DNA of 12,373 nucleotides from JBFJVZ01 sp041623895 (GTDB lineage: Bacteria; Planctomycetota; Planctomycetia; Pirellulales; Pirellulaceae): positions 1-12,373 of the forward strand of contig JBFJVZ010000225.1 of the NCBI GenBank assembly GCA_041623895.1, given 5' to 3'. Position numbers and translations under genes: made by a program. The notes under the pieces were generated by a model. The model was not told the DNA's origin and made no database searches. It was given only the letters and a program-made list of their open reading frames with translations. Positions 6,805 to 12,373 of this stretch are shown here, piece by piece (positions within the stretch are counted from its first letter, which is position 1; each line of letters opens with the position of its first letter).

Positions 6805-7962
6805 ATGCCCAAGATTTTAGACCTACAGACGACCGACGATCCCCGGGACTTTGTGCATCTTACCGTCCAAGCGTTGACCGAGGGCCAAGTCGTTGGTCTG
6901 CCCACCGATACGGTTTATGGGCTCGCCGCCCACGTGTTATGCGAGGACGCGGTAGCCCGCTTGTGCGAGATCAAAGGCCGCGGGAACGCGCCGCTGGCGA
7001 TTTCGGTCCGCAGCCGCGAGGCAGCGGGAGATTTTTTTTGTCAGCTCTCAGGCGTGGCAAGACGGCTAAGTTACCGCTGTTGGCCGGGACCGCTGACCTT
7101 AGTCGTGCCCTGTGATCCGGAGGAATCGGCCGTCAGCCAGCTGCCCGATTCGATCCGCCAACACATCACCAGCGATCACAATTGCGTCGGATTTCGAGTC
7201 GTTGATCACCGCATTCTGTCTTATATTCATCGGTTCATGGCGGCACCCTTGGTGCTGACCAGTGCAAATTTGACGGGGCAACCCGCGCCGACCACAGCCG
7301 ATGCGGTCAGGCAGCAACTGGGTGATTCGATTCCACTGCTGCTGGATGACGGTCCAACCCGATATGGTGGACCGTCGACCGTGGTCCGCGTTTGCGGCAA
7401 TCGGTGGGAAGTGCTTCGAGAGGGCGTGATTGAGCGAGCGGCCATGAATCAATTCGTTAAACCCGTGATTGCTCTGGTGTGTACCGGTAACACCTGCCGC
7501 AGCCCCATGGCCGAAGCCCTGTTGCGAGAACATGTCGCCAAAAGATTTGGTTCCGAAGACGCCGTGCGCGTTGTCTCGGCCGGTGTGGCTGCGGCCAACG
7601 GCATGGGCGCCAGCCCGCAAGCCATCGAAGTCATGGGGAGCCGAGGTCTGGATTTGACCGGTCACAGCAGTCGCCCCCTGGACGATTCGGTGATTCGAGT
7701 CGCCGATTTGGTGTTGACGATGACTGACGGGCATCGTGCCACCATCCTGGCGGCCTGGCCCGATATGCATGACCGTGTTTTTCCCATTTGCGGTGATGGC
7801 GGGGATATCACCGACCCCGTTGGCATGCCCGTGGAAGTTTACGAGCGTTGTGCCGAGCAAATTGATGAGGAACTGGCGAAATGGATGGATAAACTAGGGG
7901 ATGACTTTTTCCCGGTTTCAGAATCTGACAGCCCTCAACCTGACAGCAAAGGCACAAAGTGA
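6805..7962 (+). CDS. TsaC/Sua5 threonylcarbamoyl-AMP synthase fused to YwlE-like low-molecular-weight phosphatase
   Basis: A 385-residue two-domain protein. Residues about 10-205 are a YrdC/TsaC domain, which makes threonylcarbamoyl-AMP from threonine, bicarbonate and ATP for the tRNA modification t6A. Visible motifs are GLPTDTVYGLAA (31-42), EIKGRGNAPLAI, WPGPLTLVV, TSANLTGQP (SAN at 153-155), GPSTVVRV and LREGVIE. The C-terminal Sua5 extension is absent, as in TsaC. Residues about 220-372 are a low-molecular-weight phosphatase: CX5R loop C226-TGNTC-R232 followed by SPMAEALL, SAGVAAANG, ADLVLTMTDGH and the acid D337-P338. In B. subtilis YwlE, a protein arginine phosphatase, the loop is also CTGNTCR and its Thr sets phosphoarginine specificity, whereas tyrosine phosphatases usually have a hydrophobic residue there. 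Thr230 therefore points to phosphoarginine, by analogy only. It is the first gene of the operon; its TGA overlaps the next ATG by one base. There is no clear ribosome binding site. Confidence 0.93.
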   Translation: MPKILDLQTTDDPRDFVHLTVQALTEGQVVGLPTDTVYGLAAHVLCEDAVARLCEIKGRGNAPLAISVRSREAAGDFFCQLSGVARRLSYRCWPGPLTLVVPCDPEESAVSQLPDSIRQHITSDHNCVGFRVVDHRILSYIHRFMAAPLVLTSANLTGQPAPTTADAVRQQLGDSIPLLLDDGPTRYGGPSTVVRVCGNRWEVLREGVIERAAMNQFVKPVIALVCTGNTCRSPMAEALLREHVAKRFGSEDAVRVVSAGVAAANGMGASPQAIEVMGSRGLDLTGHSSRPLDDSVIRVADLVLTMTDGHRATILAAWPDMHDRVFPICGDGGDITDPVGMPVEVYERCAEQIDEELAKWMDKLGDDFFPVSESDSPQPDSKGTK

Positions 7963-8432
7963 TGTTGACGATTTGCTTGGGAAGTGATCACCGGGGCGTA
8001 CAGATCAAAGCGCGTTTGATTCAGGCGCTGACAGCCGCGGGTTTTGAAGTCGTGGACGAGGGCACCGATTCAGAATCCGCCGTTGACTATCCCGATATCG
8101 CGCGGCCCGTGGCGGAAAAAGTCAGCCGCGGAGAAGCGCAGCGCGGCATTTTGATTTGTGGCACCGGCATCGGTATGGCCATTGCCGCCAACAAGTTCAA
8201 AGGCGTGCGCGCAGCCGCTTGCTACGACGAAGTGATGGTCGAAATGAGCCGCCGGCACAACGACGTGAACGTGTTGTGCTTGCCCGGCGACCTGATCGGC
8301 GAACGTGCCGTCGATGAACTGGTGCTGATGTGGTTGCAGACCGAATTCGATGGTGGGCGACACGCCAGCCGCGTCGACAAAATCGAGCTGATCGAAAAAC
8401 AACCGAACCCCGATCCCGGTTCCAGTACATGA
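7962..8432 (+). CDS. rpiB: Ribose-5-phosphate isomerase B
   Basis: A 156-residue RpiB/LacAB-family protein that interconverts ribose 5-phosphate and ribulose 5-phosphate in the cytosolic pentose-phosphate pathway. Numbered from ATG 7962, it has GSDHRG (7-12), VDYPD, ILICGTGIGMAIAANK with C66 as the expected catalytic base, RRHNDVNVL with H99 as the expected ring-opening His, and GRHASRVDKI near the C-terminus for phosphate binding. C66 and H99 carry the same numbers as in the E. coli enzyme. An in-frame GTG sits one codon upstream at 7959, but the ATG is preferred because it overlaps the upstream TGA in TGATG, a usual coupling arrangement. The length is normal for the family. The last bases overlap holB by 4 nt. 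Confidence 0.95.
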   Translation: MLTICLGSDHRGVQIKARLIQALTAAGFEVVDEGTDSESAVDYPDIARPVAEKVSRGEAQRGILICGTGIGMAIAANKFKGVRAAACYDEVMVEMSRRHNDVNVLCLPGDLIGERAVDELVLMWLQTEFDGGRHASRVDKIELIEKQPNPDPGSST

Positions 8433-9451
8433 CACGGCAGTGGTCAGGCTTGATCGGTAATCGTCAGCTGCACGATTGGTTTGCCCTGGCGATCCGGCAG
8501 GGCCGGTTGGGAGGCAGCTTTCTTTTCGTCGGCCCACACGGCATCGGTAAACAAACCGTCGCCGACTTGCTGGCACTGACGTTGATGTGTCAGACAAATC
8601 CGCCAGCGGAGATGGCTCCCTGCGGCAGCTGTGAAGCTTGTGTTCAAGTCGCCGCCGGTACTCACCCGGATGTGATTCAAGTCGCCAAGCCCGCGGATAA
8701 GTCATTCATCCCATTGGAACTGCTGATTGGCCGGCCCGAGGTGCGAATGCGGGAAGGATTCTGCCGCGATGTACGCTTGAAACCATTTCGCGGCACCCGC
8801 AAAGTAGCCATCCTTCACGATGCCGATTTCTTGAACGAAGAGGGCGCCAACTGCTTGTTGAAAACCTTGGAGGAACCGCCGCCCGATGCCGTGATCATTC
8901 TGCTGGGGACCAGCGAGCAGCGGCAGTTACCGACGATCCGCTCGCGTTGTCAAATCATTCGCTTCAAGCCGCTATCGCCGCCAGACGCCGTGGCCCTGAT
9001 TCGCAGTGCTCACCAGATCGATGCCAGTGACGAGGCGATCGTTGCAGCCGTCGATGCCAGCGGAGGCGACATTCACGCGGCCGTGCGGCAGTTGGGCGGC
9101 GAATCAGACTCGCTGCGACAAGCACTGCATTCGCAGTTTTCGTCCACGGCACCGGATCCGATCGCCATCAAACGCATCATCTCCGAGCACGTGGATGGGG
9201 CCGGCAAAGACCCCAGCAAACGACGCAACGCGATGCGAGATGTTTTCGCGATCGCCATCCAACATTATCGCCGGCAACTACGAAGCGACGCAGCCGATTC
9301 GATCGTCATCCCGCAAACGCTGACAAGGTTAGACCGTTCGATCCGCGCGATCCGCGAAGTCGACCGCAGTGCCAACCAATCAACCCTGATCGAATGCTAC
9401 GCCTCCGACATCGCCTCCGCGATCAGCGGCGACCGCGGCCAAATCGGCTAG
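8429..9451 (+). CDS. holB: DNA polymerase III delta' subunit (clamp loader)
   Basis: A 340-residue AAA+ protein of the DnaX/HolB family, part of the clamp loader that opens the beta clamp during replication. I chose ATG 8429 because it overlaps the rpiB stop (ATGA) and gives a protein opening with the usual 'W..liGn..l...f..ai..grl..s.LF.Gp.G.GK' pattern; the frame stays open 33 codons upstream, inside rpiB, but that part is unrelated. Motifs are a P-loop GPHGIGKQT (35-43), four zinc-binding cysteines (C54, C65, C68, C71; CGSCEAC pattern), DADFLNEEGANCLLKTLEEPP in the Walker B region, and IRSRCQIIRFKPL with the SRC motif at 172-174. The C-terminal third is the expected helical collar domain. 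A tmk gene, often found upstream of holB, is not here; rpiB takes that place. Confidence 0.93.
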   Translation: MTRQWSGLIGNRQLHDWFALAIRQGRLGGSFLFVGPHGIGKQTVADLLALTLMCQTNPPAEMAPCGSCEACVQVAAGTHPDVIQVAKPADKSFIPLELLIGRPEVRMREGFCRDVRLKPFRGTRKVAILHDADFLNEEGANCLLKTLEEPPPDAVIILLGTSEQRQLPTIRSRCQIIRFKPLSPPDAVALIRSAHQIDASDEAIVAAVDASGGDIHAAVRQLGGESDSLRQALHSQFSSTAPDPIAIKRIISEHVDGAGKDPSKRRNAMRDVFAIAIQHYRRQLRSDAADSIVIPQTLTRLDRSIRAIREVDRSANQSTLIECYASDIASAISGDRGQIG

Positions 9452-9477
9452 CCTGGATTAGCATCGCCAGATATTTC

Positions 9478-9529
9478 GTAGGCCAGGACTTGTCCTGGCA
9501 ATAGGGCGCCAGGACAAGTCCTGGCCTAC
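9478..9529. repeat. Nested palindrome after holB
   Basis: Two perfect 21-bp reverse-complement arms, 9478-9498 and 9509-9529, flank a 10-nt loop. Each arm itself contains a near-palindrome: CCAGGAC-TT-GTCCTGG on the left and CCAGGAC-AA-GTCCTGG on the right. It begins 26 nt after the holB stop. No T-run follows, so it is not a classic terminator, though it could stabilise or end the transcript. It resembles palindromic repeats scattered between planctomycete genes, from memory. The rest of 9452-9688 holds no gene that I can see. Confidence 0.85.
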
Positions 9530-9688
9530 CGATGATCCCACATCAATGATGAAATTGCACTAGTCGCTGTCGCCGAGCTCTGTGAGTTCGGTTCCAGAAC
9601 GATAGATTTTTGCAAGGCCAAATATTCGCCGAACGCTCGGTGATTGGTAAGTGCAGCTTCCAATTCGAAGCATTGGACGACGTAAGCG

Positions 9689-11305
9689 CTACAGCGGGAA
9701 TTCTGCGATCTCGCCGTACAGCGGCAGGTAGCGATAGTAGACTTCCAAAATCATCGTGCACATCGCGGTCGTATAAAGCCGGCCGCCGATGTCGCCCCAC
9801 TTGTCTTGGAAGTGCCAACTGCCCGCCTCGTGTCCCAGCTTGGATTGCGTGGCGACTAGATGATCGCGGAGCTTCGCATTCCAGCGTTCCCAATCTTGGT
9901 GACGAACGTGATGCAGCGCAAGCGTTGCGTAGTAATCATGATAAACATTCGTCAGCGTCGGTCCCCGCACGGCGATGCGGTCGAATTGCCGATCGAAATG
10001 GGTGATTCCCGGCGTTTCGCCCAAGTACAACAACAGCGTCAACCCAATCGCCGTCGTCGTCGGCTCGCCCGGCATACCTTTGTATCCAAACTCGAACTTG
10101 TCGTTGCCGGCCACATCACGGATGAAACCTTTCGCTTTGCGTAACGTATTCGTCCGCAGGACAACGCCGTTGCGTCTTGCGGCAACCAAGGACAGAACTT
10201 GCCAGCCTGTCAGCGTCGTATCTCCGGGGCTGCCGGGGACATATCCCCAAGAACCATTGGCATGTTGAGCAACCTCGGTGAAGTCGGCACCGCGCTGTAC
10301 CAGTTGGTAAAGGTCCGAGTCGTACTTTCCGTCTTCGGTCGTCGTCATCGCCAGGGCTTCGCTCAGTGCCATCACCGCGATCCCGTGCCCATACATGCTT
10401 CCCTGTTGCCAGTCGTAGCCGAATTGCGATTCGCCGGCGACGTTGCGGAGGTAATAGATCCCTCGGCGAACCGTGTCGGCGTAGGGACCGGTTTGATGCG
10501 TGTAACCGGCGCCCAAGAACGCCAGCAGGGCCAGCCCCGTTGCCCCGGTCGCCGGCGTTGGTGTGTCACCGGCGTCCTTGCTGTTCTTGCAGCGACCGTC
10601 GCAGGGATCCAGTTCAAGATTGAACGACCAGGATCCATCGGGACGCTGATGTTCAGCCAGCCATTTTAGCGCGAGCTCGACTGCTGATTCACTCTGCTGT
10701 GTCGCACCAAACAGATCTCCGTACTTGGTGCGGCCCTCAGGAGTACGCCCGGCCAGACCGCCGCCGGGCAGTTGCATCAGTTTCGATTTGGATTGTCCTC
10801 CGGCGGTGATCAACGCGATTTGTGAATTCGTCAGCGCTGGGGTCGCGACCCGTTCGGCGGTGGGCGATTGCACAAGCGTCTGCGATTGATTCCATTGCAC
10901 GGTGACATTGACGGGTTGATCGGCGTTTCGATCCTTGGGGTCGGCGGCTTGCGCTTTGCTCTTGGCAACTTCAAACGAGACAGCATGGGAGGGTGCGCCG
11001 CGTCTCGCTTCGATGGCGATGCCATTGTCTTTGCGGCGACCGCCATAGCTGACCAGCGCCAGCACGATCAAGGCGATCGTATGCAGGATGGTGCTGATCA
11101 ACCAGGCGGGGATACGGGCACCATCAAACCAGCGCTGTTTCTTTTGGAAAGCCGAGACAGCGGTTTGGGAAGCTGGATCGTCTTGACGCGGCAAGTCCGG
11201 CAGCGACGGTGGAGGCACTGGCGGAGCGTGATCGTTAACCGCTGTGGGGTTTGAGACGATTGTGCCGGTCATATCGGGATCGCTGGCCAAAGAGAGGTAC
11301 CTCAC
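9689..11305 (-). CDS. Membrane-anchored prenyltransferase/squalene-oxidase-repeat protein
   Basis: A 538-residue protein when read from GTG 11305; TTG 11290 or ATG 11272 are possible later starts. Residues about 1-60 are a Pro-rich cytoplasmic tail, 66-87 (PAWLISTILHTIALIVLALVSYG) form one transmembrane helix, and 88-205 are a linker. From about 206 to the end there are alpha/alpha-barrel repeats of the terpene-cyclase fold: ALKWLAEHQRPDGSWSF (212-228), GATGLALLAFLGAGY (254-268), YGHGIAVMALSEAL, ANGSWGYVPGSPGDTTLTGWQVLSL (349-373) and GSWHFQDKWGDIGGRLYTTAM with EVYYRYLPLY at the end. The DxDD acid motif of squalene-hopene cyclases is absent; PGSPGDTT stands in the comparable repeat, so cyclase activity is unlikely. 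Such proteins are common in planctomycetes and unassigned. Probably a cell-surface scaffold or binding protein. Confidence 0.88.
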   Translation of the reverse strand: MRYLSLASDPDMTGTIVSNPTAVNDHAPPVPPPSLPDLPRQDDPASQTAVSAFQKKQRWFDGARIPAWLISTILHTIALIVLALVSYGGRRKDNGIAIEARRGAPSHAVSFEVAKSKAQAADPKDRNADQPVNVTVQWNQSQTLVQSPTAERVATPALTNSQIALITAGGQSKSKLMQLPGGGLAGRTPEGRTKYGDLFGATQQSESAVELALKWLAEHQRPDGSWSFNLELDPCDGRCKNSKDAGDTPTPATGATGLALLAFLGAGYTHQTGPYADTVRRGIYYLRNVAGESQFGYDWQQGSMYGHGIAVMALSEALAMTTTEDGKYDSDLYQLVQRGADFTEVAQHANGSWGYVPGSPGDTTLTGWQVLSLVAARRNGVVLRTNTLRKAKGFIRDVAGNDKFEFGYKGMPGEPTTTAIGLTLLLYLGETPGITHFDRQFDRIAVRGPTLTNVYHDYYATLALHHVRHQDWERWNAKLRDHLVATQSKLGHEAGSWHFQDKWGDIGGRLYTTAMCTMILEVYYRYLPLYGEIAEFPL

Positions 11306-11310
11306 CTCTC
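11292..11310. promoter_or_regulatory. Palindrome over the translation start of the prenyltransferase-repeat gene
   Basis: GAGAGGT (11292-11298) and ACCTCTC (11304-11310) are perfect reverse complements with a 5-nt spacer; GAGGTACCTC (11294-11303) inside is itself a perfect 10-bp palindrome. It covers the GTG at 11305 and the GA/GG-rich bases that would serve as its Shine-Dalgarno, so the two structures could compete and mask initiation. Confidence 0.5.
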
Positions 11311-11319
11311 GACTATAGC

Positions 11320-11470
11320 TCGCGCGTCAGCAAAACACCGAAAATCACGTGAGACCAGGTGTTCGCCAGAGAGTACTCCGCAGCCCCAGGTCCGGGCTAC
11401 GTGAATAATCCGGGCCAGGAGGCTACATGCTGTCACCGCTACGCGGCTTTCGAAGGCCAATCCTGTCAGC
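11320..11470. repeat. Repeat-like intergenic block
   Basis: The region 11306-11532 between two minus-strand genes holds no convincing gene. Within it are CACGTG (11346-11351), CCAGGT twice in direct order (11355-11360 and 11386-11391), the palindrome GAGTACTC, TCCGGGCTACGTGAA, ATCCGGGCCAGGAGGCTAC and the mini-hairpin CCGC-TAC-GCGG. Motifs of the type GTAGCC/CCGGGC and 'CGCGTAGCGGTGACAGC' recur, from memory, in Rhodopirellula-like intergenic DNA. Copy number is unknown from this window. Confidence 0.4.
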
Positions 11471-11532
11471 CGGATGATCGCAAAAGTACAGGTGGTCTCG
11501 ATTAACAAACGCCAACAGCGCTTACATGTTCG

Positions 11533-12312
11533 TCAGCCCAGGTCCTTCCCCTGTTCAGACGCGTCATTCGCATGGAGTTCGCGATCTTCAAATGCCACTC
11601 TGGAGGTGTCTCCAGATTCGTCGAGGACAATCTGCAGCCCGTTCATCTCTGCCGCGATATAACTGCTGAGCCCGTAAATGAAGATCACGATTCCAGTCAT
11701 CTCCAAAGTTTCTTCCACGGAGTACAGCAACACAAACAGAGGTGTATCCGGAGATTTGGTCTCGAAATACACGCCCGCGCTCAGCGATTCGAAAACGATT
11801 GCTCCGGTGACATAGATCGTCCCAGCGGCAATGAAGATCCGACGAAAGCGGCGCGGTAGCGCCAGCAGGAATGGGATGAATGCGATGACAAACACGATGA
11901 CGGCGATACCATAGGGGATCACCCAGGCGAAATACGCTACGCCCGTGGCATCCAAGTATTCGCCGACCGGCACGATCAGCCGCTCGTGAATGACCATGAT
12001 CTCGTCGCATGACAGGTACAGGAATATCAACGCCAGCAGCAACCAATGCTTTGCGAAAGGCTGATGCGAGGCGAGTTTTTCCATGGCAATCACCAGCAGT
12101 AGCCACGCACTCAGCAGTAAGGTCAACGAAGCATAGAAGGTCGGCACGTTTTTTTCGATATTCAGATCGAACAACGGAACCAGGGTGTAAACGCTGGGAT
12201 GCCCAAAACCAAATCGAAAGATCAGCCCCACGACGTGCGCGAACACAAGAAACACAACGATCAAACTGAGCGCTGTGACAAGTTGCTTTGGCGAAATCGA
12301 GATTTTGATCAA
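11533..12312 (-). CDS. Uncharacterised six-TM membrane protein with an S-x-D-E...H-E motif
   Basis: A 259-residue multipass inner-membrane protein, with helices near 11-33, 58-77, 87-103, 126-151, 158-178 and 191-215. The start is TTG at 12312, chosen because GGAGA lies 7 nt upstream. Charged residues lie in or at the edge of the helices in conserved-looking motifs: YLSCDEIMVIHERL (D103, E104, H109, E110), VFESLSAGVYF (E175) and YSVEETLEMTG (E200, E201, E204). This pattern, S-x-D-E-x4-H-E followed by E and EE-x2-E, appears in unnamed bacterial membrane families. It suggests a metal site or intramembrane enzyme, loosely reminiscent of the CREST hydrolases, but their three-His pattern is not seen. 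The last 35 residues are an acidic, soluble tail. No close functional partner lies beside it. Confidence 0.8.
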   Translation of the reverse strand: MIKISISPKQLVTALSLIVVFLVFAHVVGLIFRFGFGHPSVYTLVPLFDLNIEKNVPTFYASLTLLLSAWLLLVIAMEKLASHQPFAKHWLLLALIFLYLSCDEIMVIHERLIVPVGEYLDATGVAYFAWVIPYGIAVIVFVIAFIPFLLALPRRFRRIFIAAGTIYVTGAIVFESLSAGVYFETKSPDTPLFVLLYSVEETLEMTGIVIFIYGLSSYIAAEMNGLQIVLDESGDTSRVAFEDRELHANDASEQGKDLG

Positions 12313-12319
12313 ACGATGA

Positions 12320-12324
12320 TCTCC
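12320..12324 (-). promoter_or_regulatory. Shine-Dalgarno fixing a TTG start
   Basis: On the minus strand GGAGA is followed by a 7-nt spacer and TTG at 12312. No nearby in-frame ATG gives a better-placed start, so this site supports TTG initiation. Confidence 0.6.
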
Positions 12325-12373
12325 GCAACACGTGTCTGACTCTGTCCGTTCAGCGAACCGTCGCAGCTACATG

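Noticed and set aside
7099..7860. 253-codon minus-strand open frame
   Set aside because: It is a mirror frame of the TsaC-YwlE fusion, His/Gly-rich and without domain motifs.
8330..8428. 33-codon upstream extension of holB
   Set aside because: It lies inside rpiB and is Arg-rich and unlike delta' proteins; the ATGA overlap supports 8429.
9543..9893. 116-codon minus-strand frame after holB
   Set aside because: It overlaps the C-terminus of the prenyltransferase-repeat protein in another frame and shows no family pattern.
11302..11508. 68-codon minus-strand frame in the intergenic block
   Set aside because: It reads through repeat-like DNA, has unusual Cys/Arg content, and no ribosome binding site was seen.
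11588..12331. 247-codon minus-strand frame overlapping the membrane protein gene
   Set aside because: It is a shifted frame of the six-TM gene; its product is Arg/Cys/His-rich with no membrane or domain pattern, while the other frame gives six clean helices.

Overview
The window looks like chromosomal DNA from a planctomycete, most likely of the Rhodopirellula/Pirellulaceae type. This rests on family traits I recognise, not on any search. They are: a very large secreted protein that opens with a 'RVERLTERRVLAA' segment (the LEPR-XLL-like N-terminus of giant planctomycete proteins) and carries cadherin-like and dockerin repeats; a membrane-anchored prenyltransferase/squalene-oxidase-repeat protein ending in the typical EVYYRYLPLY block; a Tat-type NHL-repeat protein; and intergenic repeats of the kind scattered through these genomes. 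No phage, transposase, CRISPR array, rRNA or tRNA was seen.

Layout, left to right. (1) 1-3012, minus: most of a giant cell-surface or secreted protein (CnaB-like domain, propeller-like region, cadherin-like repeats, dockerin), running off the left edge. (2) 3013-3391: divergent intergenic region with an 18-bp-period duplication and a strong hairpin. (3) 3392-5050, plus: secreted acidic Gly/Tyr-rich protein of unknown function. (4) 5043-5297, minus: small WYL-like protein, overlapping (3) tail-to-tail by 8 bp. (5) 5430-6437, minus: Tat-exported NHL beta-propeller protein. (6) 6438-6804: divergent intergenic region with two small inverted repeats and a dispersed-repeat-like stretch. (7) 6805-9451, plus: a tight three-gene operon, with a TsaC/Sua5-protein arginine phosphatase (YwlE-like) fusion, then rpiB, then holB, joined by 1-nt and 4-nt overlaps. 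(8) 9452-9688: short intergenic region with a 21-bp-arm nested palindrome. (9) 9689-11305, minus: membrane-anchored terpene-cyclase-fold protein. (10) 11306-11532: intergenic, repeat-like. (11) 11533-12312, minus: six-TM membrane protein with charged residues inside its membrane segments, starting at TTG behind a good Shine-Dalgarno.

How the genes relate. The only clear functional unit is the plus-strand operon. It combines tRNA t6A biosynthesis, a predicted protein-arginine phosphatase, a pentose-phosphate isomerase and the delta' clamp-loader subunit. Its first three activities follow the order of Bacillus subtilis ywlC-ywlE-ywlF, with the first two fused in one polypeptide. This is the most interesting signal in the window. 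The remaining genes are single units, several encoding envelope or exported proteins, with no evident shared pathway.
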